Shown piece by piece: positions 43,722 to 52,489 of a stretch of DNA of 64,000 bases. The DNA is taken from contig NZ_LMGL01000001.1 in the NCBI RefSeq assembly GCF_001427145.1, positions 481,540 through 545,539 on the forward strand, given 5' to 3'. Source of the stretch: Microbacterium sp. Root166. GTDB taxonomy: Bacteria > Actinomycetota > Actinomycetes > Actinomycetales > Microbacteriaceae. Within the stretch, counting starts at the first letter, position 1. Each line of letters starts with the position of its first letter. The position numbers were made by a program, and so were the translations under genes. The notes under the pieces were generated by a model. It was not told the DNA's origin, made no database searches, and saw only the letters and a list, made by a program, of their open reading frames with translations.

Positions 43722-44775
43722 GATCGGACCTCACTCTCGGGTCGAGCACTAGATAGAGCAGATCGATGACGATGTTGACGAACACGTAGAACACTGCGAT
43801 CACGGCCACGATCGCTTGGATCATGATGAAGTCGCGCGCGCTGATGGAATCGACCAGAAGCCGCCCGACGCCCGGCAGGGCGAAGAGCGTCTCGATGACC
43901 ACGGCACTGCCGATGAGACGCGCGGTGTTGATGCCGGCGAGCGTGACGAGCGAGAAGGACGACGGGCGGAACACCTGGCGGAAGAGGATGTTCGGAGTCG
44001 ACATCCCCTTGGCCTGCGCGGCGAGCACGAAGTCCTCCTTCATCGTCGACTGCATGTCGCCGCGCAGCAGCCGCTGATAGACACCCGCCGGCTCAAGCGA
44101 CAGCGCGAGCGCGGGAAGGATCATCGTCGACAGGTTCGGGCCAAGGCCCTCGCTCAGCGGGATGAAGCCCGAGGCCGGCAGCCAGCCGAGCGTGACTGCG
44201 AAGACGAACACAAGGAACAGGCCGACGACGAAGTGCGGCGCCGAGATGGCGGCGAACGACCAAGCCGTGCTCACGCGGTCGACCATGCCGTTCGGACGAT
44301 AGACGGCCCACACCGCGAGGATCACGGCCGTCACGAGCGCGATCACCTGCACCATCAGCATGAGCTCGATGGATACGGGAAGACGCTGCAGGATCGCCTC
44401 GCCGACCGGCTGACCAGTGCGGTACGACGTTCCCAGGTCCCCCTGCAGGGCCGAAGTGACCCAGTCCACGTACCGCACCATGACCGGCTCGTCGAGGCGC
44501 AGTTCGGCTCGCAGCTGGGCGATCTGATCGGGGGTGGCGTCCTCGCCGAGGATGGCCTGCGCAGGGTCGCCAGGAAGGAAGTCGAGCATCAGCGAGACCA
44601 GGAACGTCACCGCGACCAGAACGATCAGCAAGTGACCGATCTTCTTGGCGGTGAATCCCACCCAGCGCGGCGGCACGAAACGGCGCCTGACCGTCCGCGT
44701 GGAGATGGTTGCGGTCGCGGGCGGGCCAGACCGCTTGGTGGTGGGCGGTGCGATCGACGGCGGTTGGGCTGTCAT
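43714..44775 (-). CDS. Oligopeptide-type ABC transporter permease (DppB-like)
   Basis: A 353-residue permease of the DppB/OppB type: a cytosolic N-terminal stretch of about 45 residues, the first helix, then LPGDPAQAILGEDATPDQI, GDLGTSYRTGQPV and the loop LAAQAKGMSTPNILFRQVFRPS. It is the first gene of the four-gene transporter operon. The operon has no binding protein; a matching lipoprotein is encoded at 61.8-63.4 kb. Regulatory site f lies 45 bp upstream. Confidence 0.9.
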   Translation of the reverse strand: MTAQPPSIAPPTTKRSGPPATATISTRTVRRRFVPPRWVGFTAKKIGHLLIVLVAVTFLVSLMLDFLPGDPAQAILGEDATPDQIAQLRAELRLDEPVMVRYVDWVTSALQGDLGTSYRTGQPVGEAILQRLPVSIELMLMVQVIALVTAVILAVWAVYRPNGMVDRVSTAWSFAAISAPHFVVGLFLVFVFAVTLGWLPASGFIPLSEGLGPNLSTMILPALALSLEPAGVYQRLLRGDMQSTMKEDFVLAAQAKGMSTPNILFRQVFRPSSFSLVTLAGINTARLIGSAVVIETLFALPGVGRLLVDSISARDFIMIQAIVAVIAVFYVFVNIVIDLLYLVLDPRVRSDRG

Positions 44776-44819
44776 CCGTTCGACACCTCTCTGTGTTCGT
44801 GGATAAAGAAAAATATATC

Positions 44820-44836
44820 TGATCAAGCATCGAATG
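44820..44836. promoter_or_regulatory. Regulon element, site f
   Basis: TGATCAAGCATCGAATG, a full match to the element, between the ABC transporter operon and the gntR-type gene. Confidence 0.7.
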
Positions 44837-44929
44837 TGAATCCAATCCCGGGTAGCGCGTGCTAGCTCGGATGTCGCGAGGGCACTACATGGACTTCCGT
44901 CCATGCGTTGCTATCGTTCTCCTCGACAG

Positions 44930-44946
44930 CATTCGATACCTGATCA
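44930..44946. promoter_or_regulatory. Regulon element, site g (in front of the GntR gene)
   Basis: The minus strand reads TGATCAGGTATCGAATG. It is an inverted copy of site f, 14 of 17 bases identical, ending 11 bp before the GntR start codon, where bound protein would block the ribosome site or transcription start. Confidence 0.7.
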
Positions 44947-44957
44947 AGGACTCGACG

Positions 44958-45647
44958 ATGGCCACAACCCACGCACGGCTCGATCGCCCGGCGGCTCGAC
45001 CCAAGCTCGCCGACGAGGTAGCCGACTCGCTGCGTCAAGCAATCCTGCAGGGCGCATACGAGAAGGACGCGAAACTCGGGATGGAGGAACTCGCCGAGGA
45101 GCTCGGCGTCAGCATCATGCCCGTGCGCGAAGCGCTCATCGCGCTGAGCAACGAGGGACTGGTCAACGCAGAGCCTCGCCGCGGATTCCGCGCGAATCCG
45201 CTCACCCAAGCCGACCTGGACGACATCTTCCAGATCCAGGCGCAGCTGGGCGGGGTGCTCGCCGCGCGGGCCGCCCGGGAGGCTACCCCAGAGGACGTCG
45301 AGACGCTGCGGGTTCTCCACGCCGAGCTCGAGGAGGCGAGCAGACTGCCGGCCGGTGAAGAGCGCTCCGCCCGACTCGAGCATCTCAATGGCGCCTTCCA
45401 CCGTCACATCAACAAGATCCCGACGGGAGACCGGCTCCGCTGGTTCCTTCGCCTGACGAACCGGTTTGTTCGGCGCGACCTGTTCGACTCCGTCCCCGGC
45501 ATGACGGAGGGCGCGCTGCGCGACCATCCCGCGATCATCGACGCGATCGCCGCGGGCGACTCCCAGGCCGCGAGAAATCTCATGGAGGCGCATTTCATCC
45601 AGGGATCCGACCTCGTGGGCTATACCCTTCCGGCAGATACGCAGTAG
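44958..45647 (+). CDS. GntR/FCD-family transcriptional regulator, candidate master regulator
   Basis: A 229-residue GntR protein. The winged HTH (LADEVADSLRQAILQGAYEK ... MEELAEELGVSIMPVREALIALSNEGLV) is at about 17-75, and the FCD-type all-helical effector domain follows, with FHRHINKI and a C-terminal DHPAIIDAIAAGDSQAARNLMEAHF (metal/ligand His positions). The ATG at 44958 is preceded by AAGGA that overlaps site g. Because the element sits on its own start and before the other operons, it is the best candidate for the protein that binds it; the TetR protein at 58.4 kb is the alternative. Confidence 0.87.
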   Translation: MATTHARLDRPAARPKLADEVADSLRQAILQGAYEKDAKLGMEELAEELGVSIMPVREALIALSNEGLVNAEPRRGFRANPLTQADLDDIFQIQAQLGGVLAARAAREATPEDVETLRVLHAELEEASRLPAGEERSARLEHLNGAFHRHINKIPTGDRLRWFLRLTNRFVRRDLFDSVPGMTEGALRDHPAIIDAIAAGDSQAARNLMEAHFIQGSDLVGYTLPADTQ

Positions 45648-45678
45648 CGGCGCGACCTTCGTGCGGCAACCCGGGAGC

Positions 45679-46497
45679 TCACCAGCTTCGGCCGCCGTTG
45701 CAGTGGATCACGGCACCTGTCGTGTACGACGCCGCATCCGACGCGAGATAGAGCACCGCTGCCGAGACCTCCTCCGGCCCGCCGATCCGCCCCATCGGAA
45801 TGCCGCCGCTTTCCAGCAGCGAGCGGCCGTAAGCGAAGCGCGGCTGCCCGTCCTCGGTCACGATCCCAGGGCACACCGCATTCACTCGGATGAGCGGGCC
45901 GCATTCCTCCGCGAGGTGGCGCGTCAGCATCCACAGTGCCGCCTTGCTGGACGAATACCCCGGCAGGCCAGGAGTGGTGCGGAAGGCGGCGCCCGACAGG
46001 ACATTGATGACGGATGCCGATCGCCCGGCTTCGATCGACGGCTTCAGGAGCCGCCCGGTGAGCTCCAGCGGGCCGAAGAGGTTCGTATCGAACACTTCAC
46101 GGAAGACTTCCCGCGGAATGTCGAAGGTGTGGATGTCTCGCGTCGCGCCCGTGAGGTGGGCGTTGTTGACCAGCACATCGACGATCTCGTAGCGCCCGTG
46201 GACGGCATCCGCGATCCGTTCCGGACCGTCCGCTGCAGAGACGTCCCCGACGACCGTCGTCACTTCGCCGCCGGGGACCAGCTCGAGGAGCCCCTCTCGC
46301 GCGGCGATCAGCTGGTCTCTCTTCCGACCGGTGATGACGACGTGCGCTCCCGCCTGAAGCAGCGCCGCGGCGATCTCGAGGCCGATGTTCTTCGACCCGC
46401 CTGATACCACGGCGACCCTCCCATCGAGCCGGAATGCGTCGCCCGCGAGGCCGCGCGGCTTATGGATGCCGGCGATGCCCGTCGCAGCGTCGCTCAT
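45679..46497 (-). CDS. SDR family oxidoreductase
   Basis: A 272-residue SDR with a changed glycine motif (VSGGSKNIGLEIAAALLQ), ITGRKRDQ after strand 2 (Arg/Lys suggest NADP), NNAHLTG, VLSGAAF, the catalytic YSSSK and PGIVTEDG. It is translationally coupled (ATGA) to the P450 gene and ends 31 bp before the convergent GntR gene. It probably acts on the alcohol or ketone made by the P450. Confidence 0.85.
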   Translation of the reverse strand: MSDAATGIAGIHKPRGLAGDAFRLDGRVAVVSGGSKNIGLEIAAALLQAGAHVVITGRKRDQLIAAREGLLELVPGGEVTTVVGDVSAADGPERIADAVHGRYEIVDVLVNNAHLTGATRDIHTFDIPREVFREVFDTNLFGPLELTGRLLKPSIEAGRSASVINVLSGAAFRTTPGLPGYSSSKAALWMLTRHLAEECGPLIRVNAVCPGIVTEDGQPRFAYGRSLLESGGIPMGRIGGPEEVSAAVLYLASDAASYTTGAVIHCNGGRSW

Positions 46498-47702
46498 TCC
46501 GCAACACTCGTGACGGGGAGGTGCTCGATGGCCTCCGACATCGTGTCCATCTGCGAGACCGGCTCGCCCACCACCCGCAGAGCCGGGAACCGGCGAAACA
46601 GCGCGGCGAGCGACACCTGGAGCTCCAGGCGCGCGAGCGGCGCGCCCAAACAGGAATGCACTCCATAGCTCAGTGTCAGATGCGGGTTGTCCTCGCGCCT
46701 CAAGTCGAGCTCGAGCGGGCGTTCGAACACGCTGTCGTCGTGATTCGCGGCGTTGCGGTTGATCAGCACGATCTCGTCTTCTCGGATCGTGATGTCGCCG
46801 ACCACGATGTCCTCCAGCGCCACGAAAGGCATTCCGATGTTTCGGACTCCGCTGCCCACCGACTGCCGGCCGTGCCGCAGGAGCTCCTCGACGACGGGGA
46901 TGACGCGCCCGTCGATGTCATCGAGGAAGTACGAGAGCTGCGCCGGGTGACGAAGGAGAGCCAAGGCGCCGTTGCCGATGAAGTTCGCCGTGTTGTCGAA
47001 GCCCGCCACCAGGATCAGCATCGCGATCGAGATCATCTCATCGTCGGTGAGCGCGCCCTCCCCTTCCGGAACGTTCGCGAGTGCGGACAGCAGGTCGTCA
47101 CCGTCGGCGCCGCGCTTGCGAGCGATCTCCGCGCGCAGGTACGCGACGCACTCCGCCTCTACCGCCGCCACCTCCGCCGCGCCCAGCGAGGCGCCGGTGC
47201 CGAAGAGCACCTGGTTCCAGCGGAGGAAATCGGCGGCCATCGTGCGATCCGCTCCCAGCACCCTGGTGAGCGCGAAGATCGGCACCGGGACTGCGTACTC
47301 CTCGACCAGGTCGAAGTCTGGTCCGCGCTGCTCGATCTCATCCAGCAGGCGTTCGCACTCGACCTCGATCTCGGCCTGCAGCGCGCGGATCTGGCGCGGC
47401 GCGAACCACTTGCCGACGGAACGGCGAAGCCGCGCGTGCTCGGGATCGTCCTTGAACAGCAGGGTGCGGGTGAGGTACTCGGGGAACCTCGCCTTGTAGG
47501 GGATGTCTTCGCGGCTCACGAGCGGCTCGCGCCCGACACGCGGATCGGCCAGCAGCTGACGTGCCAGCTCGTGACTCAGGACCATCCACACGTCTCCGCC
47601 GGTGGGGACGGAGACGCGCGCCAGCGGTGCCTCGTCGAGGATGGCCGTGGCCTCCTCCAGCGTGGTCGGGGTGTCGTACACGGCACTTTGGTTCGACGTC
47701 AT
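46494..47702 (-). CDS. Cytochrome P450 with Asp-Asn in the I helix
   Basis: A 402-residue soluble bacterial P450. The I-helix motif is AGFDNT (233-238), where the usual Thr after the acid is Asn237; the K-helix ExxR is EELLR (E273-R276); the haem-binding loop is YGVHSCLGAPLAR with Cys351. The Asp-Asn pair is known from P450cin (CYP176A1), a monoterpene hydroxylase. Substrate recognition regions are not decodable by eye. No ferredoxin or reductase is encoded in the window. AGGAGTGACG precedes the ATG. Confidence 0.9.
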   Translation of the reverse strand: MTSNQSAVYDTPTTLEEATAILDEAPLARVSVPTGGDVWMVLSHELARQLLADPRVGREPLVSREDIPYKARFPEYLTRTLLFKDDPEHARLRRSVGKWFAPRQIRALQAEIEVECERLLDEIEQRGPDFDLVEEYAVPVPIFALTRVLGADRTMAADFLRWNQVLFGTGASLGAAEVAAVEAECVAYLRAEIARKRGADGDDLLSALANVPEGEGALTDDEMISIAMLILVAGFDNTANFIGNGALALLRHPAQLSYFLDDIDGRVIPVVEELLRHGRQSVGSGVRNIGMPFVALEDIVVGDITIREDEIVLINRNAANHDDSVFERPLELDLRREDNPHLTLSYGVHSCLGAPLARLELQVSLAALFRRFPALRVVGEPVSQMDTMSEAIEHLPVTSVAE

Positions 47703-47758
47703 CGTCACTCCTGTGTCTGGGCGGGAGCGATGGCCACCACCGTGGAAGGGATTGCGGT

Positions 47759-48880
47759 TCAAGCCATGAGTTCGTCGCGCAGGGAGGCGAGGCGATCGAG
47801 CGTCTCGGCGTATTCCTCGACGATCTGGAGGATGATCTGGTTGCACGACTTGATCGCGTTCATGCGGCTGACGCCCTGGCCCACGGGCCCGCCGACGAGC
47901 TCCCACACGCCCGCGCGCCGGGCGCGGGCGGTGTATTCGGAGTACAGCATCTGCTGCAACGGCATCGGGAGATTGCCGGGACTCTCGGGGCTGTCCCACG
48001 CCTCGGTCCACGGTGTGCGGATCTGACGGTTGTACTTGCCCGTCTGCGACTTCGAGCGCACGGTGTCGCTCGAAGTCATTTCGAGCATGCGCTCTTTCAC
48101 GCGCTGGTCGGTGGACGATTCCTGCGACGTGAGCCAGATCGAACCCGTCCAGATCCCTTCGGCACCCAGCGCCATCGCGGCAGCCATCTGCCGGCCGGTC
48201 GCGATGCCGCCCGCGGCGAGAACGGGGGTGCCGTCGGCGGCGTCCACCACGTCCGGGGTCAACACCATCGAGCCGATGTCGCCGGTATGGGCGGCGGCCT
48301 CGTATGACTGGGCGATGTAGACGTCGATGCCGGTGCCGGCGCTCTTGGCGATGTGCTCGGGCTTTCCGACCAGCGCACCGACCTTGGCACCGTTCGCGTG
48401 CGCGCGCTCGATGGTCTCCAACGGGGGCGCGCCCAGGCCGCTGACGAGGAACGGGATGTCGTGGGCGAAGACGGCCTCCAGCTGGGCCGCGCCGTACGAG
48501 GCGCTCAGGCCTTTGGCGCCGAGGCGGCGGGCGGCGTCTATCGGCACCGGTACGTGATACCGATCCATGAGGGCCTCAGCGAACGCCCGGTGTCCGTCAG
48601 GGATGAGTTTGTCGAGATCGTCGACGAGGCTCGACGTGTCCGTGAGGCCCCGCTCGCGGTCGGCGGTCTTGGCCGGCATCACCACATCGATGCCGAACGG
48701 CACGTCGCCGCACTGCTCCTTCAGCCATGCGATCTCGACGTCGATCTCCTCGGGCGACATCGCCACCACGCCGAGCACACCCATCCCGCCTGCCTTGGAG
48801 ACGGCCGCCACGACATCGCGGCAGTGACTGAAGGCGAAGATCGGGTACTCGATGCCGAAGTCACGACTGAGCTTGTTCAT
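47759..48880 (-). CDS. Nitronate monooxygenase-family (NPD) flavoprotein
   Basis: A 373-residue FMN TIM-barrel protein of the 2-nitropropane dioxygenase family. It has IEYPIFAFS at the N-terminus, AVSKAGGMGVLGV, VLAAGGIATGRQMAAAMALGAEGIWTGSIWL (FMN phosphate site) and an extended C-terminus. In catabolic clusters such proteins are often enoyl-CoA reductases or dehydrogenases, not nitronate oxidases; IpdC of steroid degradation is one example. Probably first gene of NPD-P450-SDR, with site h 28 bp upstream of its start. Confidence 0.82.
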   Translation of the reverse strand: MNKLSRDFGIEYPIFAFSHCRDVVAAVSKAGGMGVLGVVAMSPEEIDVEIAWLKEQCGDVPFGIDVVMPAKTADRERGLTDTSSLVDDLDKLIPDGHRAFAEALMDRYHVPVPIDAARRLGAKGLSASYGAAQLEAVFAHDIPFLVSGLGAPPLETIERAHANGAKVGALVGKPEHIAKSAGTGIDVYIAQSYEAAAHTGDIGSMVLTPDVVDAADGTPVLAAGGIATGRQMAAAMALGAEGIWTGSIWLTSQESSTDQRVKERMLEMTSSDTVRSKSQTGKYNRQIRTPWTEAWDSPESPGNLPMPLQQMLYSEYTARARRAGVWELVGGPVGQGVSRMNAIKSCNQIILQIVEEYAETLDRLASLRDELMA

Positions 48881-48908
48881 GTGCGGTACATCCTCGGACG
48901 CTCGGAAA

Positions 48909-48925
48909 GATTTGATATTCGATCA
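48909..48925. promoter_or_regulatory. Regulon element, site h
   Basis: The minus strand reads TGATCGAATATCAAATC (one base off in the half site). It lies upstream of the NPD-P450-SDR unit. Confidence 0.55.
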
Positions 48926-48974
48926 TAATCGGTGGATGCTGAGGTCTCAACCCCGTCGCGCGCCACAGGCAGAG

Positions 48975-49775
48975 TCAGCGACCCTCGAACCCCGGGGTGC
49001 GCTTCTCCATGAATGCGGCGGTCGCCTCGCGATGATCGTCGGATAGGAACGTCACGGCTTCGCTCCATAGTCCGTGGTCGAGGACGAGCTCGACCTTCTC
49101 GCGCACGATGCGGTTCAGCGTCGACTTGGTGCCCTGCACGGCAAGCGGAGCGAGCGCTGCGAGCTTGGCGACGACGCCCCGCGCCTCCTGGTCGACGGCG
49201 TCGGCCGGGACCGCTCGGTAGACCAGCCCCCACTCCGCCGCCAGCGCACCCGTCACTCGTTCACCGGTCAGAAGGTGGAACCGGGCACGGCCGAGCCCGG
49301 CCAGGAGCGGCCACATCACGGCGCCGCCGTCGCCGGCGACGACCCCGATGTTCACGTGGGTGTCGGCGAGCACCGCGTCGTCCGCGGCGATCACGACGTC
49401 CGAGAACAGTGCGATCGTCGCCCCGAGTCCCATCGCATAGCCGCGTACGGCGGCAACGATGGGCTGCGGCACGGCCAGCAGCGCGTCGACGAGCTCGCGC
49501 CCGCCCATGACGGCGAGCGCACGCTCGGCGGCGGTCGGGGGCACTGCCGGCGTCTGGAAGTCGGCGACGTCGGCGCCGGAGCAGAACGAGCGACCCTCGC
49601 CCCGGATCAGCACCACGCGCACGTCCTTGTTCTGCCTGGCCTGTTCCAGCGCGGCGACGAACTCCCGGTGCATGCGGCCGGTGACGGCGTTGTGCCGCGT
49701 CGGACGGTTGAAGGAGATCGTCATCACCCCGTCGGCGACATGGATCAGAACCGGCTGCTCCTCGGCGTCGGTCAT
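48975..49775 (-). CDS. Enoyl-CoA hydratase/isomerase family protein
   Basis: A 266-residue crotonase-fold protein: GEGRSFCSGADVADF, AVRGYAMGLGATIALFSDVVIA and HVNIGVVAGDGGAVMWPLLAG, with the Gly-Asp-Gly-Gly start of the helix but no classical Glu. The C-terminal SEAVTFLSDDHREATAAFMEKRTPGFEGR is typical of the family. Last gene of an eight-gene operon, ATGA-coupled to the next hydratase. Confidence 0.87.
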   Translation of the reverse strand: MTDAEEQPVLIHVADGVMTISFNRPTRHNAVTGRMHREFVAALEQARQNKDVRVVLIRGEGRSFCSGADVADFQTPAVPPTAAERALAVMGGRELVDALLAVPQPIVAAVRGYAMGLGATIALFSDVVIAADDAVLADTHVNIGVVAGDGGAVMWPLLAGLGRARFHLLTGERVTGALAAEWGLVYRAVPADAVDQEARGVVAKLAALAPLAVQGTKSTLNRIVREKVELVLDHGLWSEAVTFLSDDHREATAAFMEKRTPGFEGR

Positions 49776-50548
49776 GGTTTCTCCTTCTCCGGGGTGCGTG
49801 AACCCATGTCGTCCACGGCGCGGGCGCGCGCCGCGGCACGCTGGGGGTCGGAGACCGCAAGGTGCTGCAGGTCTACCTCGACATCGAGATTCGCGGCGAG
49901 CAGGCGCCGGCCTTCGGCCCACAGCATCCGCTTGGTGAGTCCGTAAGCCCGCCCCGGGGTGGAGGCCAGCCGCGTCGCCAGAGCGACAGCCGGCGGGACC
50001 GGGGCATCGGCGATGGCTTCGAACACGCCGCAGGCTAGCGCCTCGTCGGCCAGCATCGGCTCACCGCCCGCCAGCCATCGCAACGCCCGGGCTTCGCCGA
50101 GCACGCGCGCGGCGAGGTAGCCGACGCCGGAATCCGGCACCAGGCCGATCGTGGCGAACGCCGGCACGAGCTTCGCGGCGGGTGCGGCGATCCGGGCGTC
50201 GGCCGCGAGTGCGAGCGCGAGTCCCGCCCCAGCCACGGGGCCATTGACGGCCGCGATGACCGGCTTCTCCAACGCCGTGAGCGCGAGCACCATCGGGTGA
50301 TAGGTGGCACGCAGGCCTTCGCGGGCGACGTCGCCGGTGCGTGTGTCGCGCAGATCGGCCCCGGCACAGAATCCCCGGCCGGCACCGGTCAAGACAACGG
50401 CGCGCACATCGGGCTGCGCGGCGCGGGCGAGGGTGCGGGTGAGCTCGTGCGACAGCGCCACGGAGAGTGCGTTCATCGCCTCGGGTCGGTTCAGCGTGAC
50501 CACGAGGACGCCGTCCTCGAGGCTGGTGAGCACGATGCCGTCCGTCAT
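49772..50548 (-). CDS. Enoyl-CoA hydratase/isomerase family protein (PaaG-like)
   Basis: A 258-residue crotonase-fold protein: GAGRGFCAGADLRDTRTG, AAVNGPVAGAGLALALAADARIA, and FATIGLVPDSGVGYLAARVLG with Asp in the catalytic position, as in the isomerase PaaG. It is coupled to the thiolase-like gene by a stop-start overlap (TGATG). The ATG at 50548 is used; a GTG at 50551 is equally possible. Confidence 0.87.
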   Translation of the reverse strand: MTDGIVLTSLEDGVLVVTLNRPEAMNALSVALSHELTRTLARAAQPDVRAVVLTGAGRGFCAGADLRDTRTGDVAREGLRATYHPMVLALTALEKPVIAAVNGPVAGAGLALALAADARIAAPAAKLVPAFATIGLVPDSGVGYLAARVLGEARALRWLAGGEPMLADEALACGVFEAIADAPVPPAVALATRLASTPGRAYGLTKRMLWAEGRRLLAANLDVEVDLQHLAVSDPQRAAARARAVDDMGSRTPEKEKP

Positions 50549-51705
50549 CACCGCTCCGCCGAGAGGATCGCGGTGACCTGGCTGGACAGCTGACCGCCGT
50601 TGCCGTGGGCGAGTGCGGTCGTCACGCCGGCGACCTGGCGCTCTCCCGCCTCTCCGCGCACCTGACGCACGGCCTCGATGAGGGCGAAGATTCCGTACAT
50701 GCCGGGGTGGCAGAAGGACAGTCCGCCGCCGTTCGTGTTGACCGGCAGCGCGCCGCCGGGTGCGATGCGCCCGCTCTCGACGAAGGCCCCGCCTTCGCCT
50801 TTCGCGCAGAAGCCGAGGTCCTCGAGGAACAGGATCGGATTGATGGTGAACGCGTCGTACAGCTGGAGCACATCGATGTCGGCCGGGGTCAGCCCCGCCA
50901 TCTCGAACGCCCGCCTGCCGGACTCGCGCGCCGAGGTCGTCGTCAGGTCCGCCATCTGCGAGATCGATCGGTGCGAGTGCGCCTCCCCCGCGCCCAGCAC
51001 GTACACGGGCGCTTTGGCGCGATCCGTGTACGCGTCCGCGCGGGTCATGACCAGGGCACCGCCGCCGTCGGTGATGAGGCAGCAGTCGAGGGTCGTGAAG
51101 GGAGTGGCGACGACGCGCGCCGACAGTACGTCGTCGATCGTGAGCGCGTCACGCTTGAAGGCCTTCGGGTTCAGCTGCGCCCAGCGCCTGGCGGCGACCG
51201 CGACCTCGGCGAGCTGCTCGCGCGTCGTGCCGAACTCGTGCATGTGACGTGCTGCGGCCAGGGCGTAGCCGGTCACGGGATGCACCGGGCGGGCCGGAGC
51301 CTCGTAGCTGGGCACCTCCGGCGGGTACGGCCGACGACCCGGCCGCCGCGCATCGGTGCGCTGCGTGCTGCCGTAAGCGATGACGGCGACGTTGCAGGCA
51401 CCGGCCTCGAGGGCGAGGGCTGCGTGGTGCACATGGCTGACGAACGAGCTGCCGCCGATCATCGTGCCGTCGGTGAACGACGGAGCGATGCCGAGGTACT
51501 CGCCGACGTCGAGGTTCGACATCATGCGGCCGGGGACGGCAGTGAACAACCCGTCGACCTCCGACTTCGCGATGCCGGCGTCGGCGAGTGCGCCGGCCAC
51601 CGCCTCGCCGAGCAGATCGAGCGGGTAGCGATCGGGGCCGACCTCGCCGAGCTCGGACTCCGCCACTCCGCGGATCACGGCGGCGCCACGCAACATGTGC
51701 GTCAT
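50548..51705 (-). CDS. SCP2-thiolase-like protein without active-site cysteines (probable Ltp2-type aldolase)
   Basis: A 385-residue thiolase-fold protein of the lipid-transfer/SCP2 group. Where thiolases have the nucleophilic Cys, it has GGSSFVSHVHHAALALE (84-100). The C-terminal CxG motif is replaced by AHGNGGQLSS. Both cysteines are therefore absent, as in Ltp2 of steroid side-chain degradation, which is an aldolase that splits a beta-hydroxyacyl-CoA to a ketone and propionyl- or acetyl-CoA. The next gene encodes a DUF35 protein, the partner Ltp2 needs. Start ATG at 51705. Confidence 0.82.
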   Translation of the reverse strand: MTHMLRGAAVIRGVAESELGEVGPDRYPLDLLGEAVAGALADAGIAKSEVDGLFTAVPGRMMSNLDVGEYLGIAPSFTDGTMIGGSSFVSHVHHAALALEAGACNVAVIAYGSTQRTDARRPGRRPYPPEVPSYEAPARPVHPVTGYALAAARHMHEFGTTREQLAEVAVAARRWAQLNPKAFKRDALTIDDVLSARVVATPFTTLDCCLITDGGGALVMTRADAYTDRAKAPVYVLGAGEAHSHRSISQMADLTTTSARESGRRAFEMAGLTPADIDVLQLYDAFTINPILFLEDLGFCAKGEGGAFVESGRIAPGGALPVNTNGGGLSFCHPGMYGIFALIEAVRQVRGEAGERQVAGVTTALAHGNGGQLSSQVTAILSAER

Positions 51706-52097
51706 CCCTGCTTCTCCTCGGTGAAGACGAAGCGTGGCTCCGCCTCGGGGTCGCTCGTGTCGACCGCTCCGCGCACGCGCGAGCCGATCGCGTACGCTCC
51801 GGTGTCGTCGGTCGACGAGCCCATCACACGGAAGCCCTCGTCGAAGTCGACCAGCAGGACGTAGCGGCCGCCACCCTCGCGAGTCGGCAGGAACGTCTGG
51901 GAGTACACGACGCCGGCACCGATGCTGTCCCGCCACTCGAGCTCGAGCGACCCGCAGTGCGGGCACAGCACGCGCGGGTAGAACACGGCACGCTCGCACG
52001 AGGTGCAGTACTGGAACGGGATACGCCCTTCCCCCCGGCGCCGGACGAAGCCGGCCCAGGGCGCGGGTTCCGCCGGAGCGAGATCCGCGGCGCTCAT
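51702..52097 (-). CDS. DUF35 zinc-ribbon/OB-fold protein, aldolase partner
   Basis: A 131-residue protein. The zinc ribbon is CTSC (31-34) and CPHC (45-48), followed by an OB-fold: GAGVVYSQTFLP, RYVLLVDFDEGFRVMG and GSRVRGAVDT. In steroid degraders the DUF35 domain is the C-terminal half of ChsH2 and activates the aldolase Ltp2. Here it is a separate gene overlapping the thiolase-like gene (ATGA). Confidence 0.88.
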   Translation of the reverse strand: MSAADLAPAEPAPWAGFVRRRGEGRIPFQYCTSCERAVFYPRVLCPHCGSLELEWRDSIGAGVVYSQTFLPTREGGGRYVLLVDFDEGFRVMGSSTDDTGAYAIGSRVRGAVDTSDPEAEPRFVFTEEKQG

Positions 52098-52489
52098 CGG
52101 TCCGCCTCCGCCGTACCGGTGATGACGACGCGGCGATGCCCGTCGGCTGCGACCGCCTCGACGGTGACCTCGAAACTGCGGCGGGCGGATGCCGCGGCAT
52201 CCGTCTCCTGCACGGTCACGGTCACGGTGTCGCCAGGCCAGACCTGACCGACGTAGCGCACCGCGAAGCGACGCAGGGCGAGCGGACCGACCGCTTCAGC
52301 CAGCGCCGCGCCGGCGAGCCCGGCTGTAAACAGGCCGTGCGCGAAGACAGACGGGTAGCCGGCCGCCTGCGCGAACCCTTCGTCGTGGTGAATCGGGTTG
52401 AAGTCGCCGCCGGCGCCGGCGTAGCGCACGAGATGCGTGCGGGTGACCGGACCGAAGTCCTTCTCGAGCACGACGTCGCCTACGCTCAT
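52094..52489 (-). CDS. MaoC-type (R)-enoyl-CoA hydratase
   Basis: A 131-residue hotdog hydratase. The catalytic segment GDFNPIHHDEGFAQAAGYPSVFAHG contains the Asp29/His34 dyad of (R)-specific hydratases. Together with the next gene, a catalytic-residue-free hotdog, it fits a ChsH1-ChsH2-like heteromeric hydratase. ATGA overlaps on both sides. Confidence 0.88.
   Translation of the reverse strand: MSVGDVVLEKDFGPVTRTHLVRYAGAGGDFNPIHHDEGFAQAAGYPSVFAHGLFTAGLAGAALAEAVGPLALRRFAVRYVGQVWPGDTVTVTVQETDAAASARRSFEVTVEAVAADGHRRVVITGTAEADR

Noticed and set aside
47759..48880. Nitronate oxidation or denitration function
   Set aside because: The NPD family name does not prove the activity; context and site h favour a CoA-ester or enone redox role.
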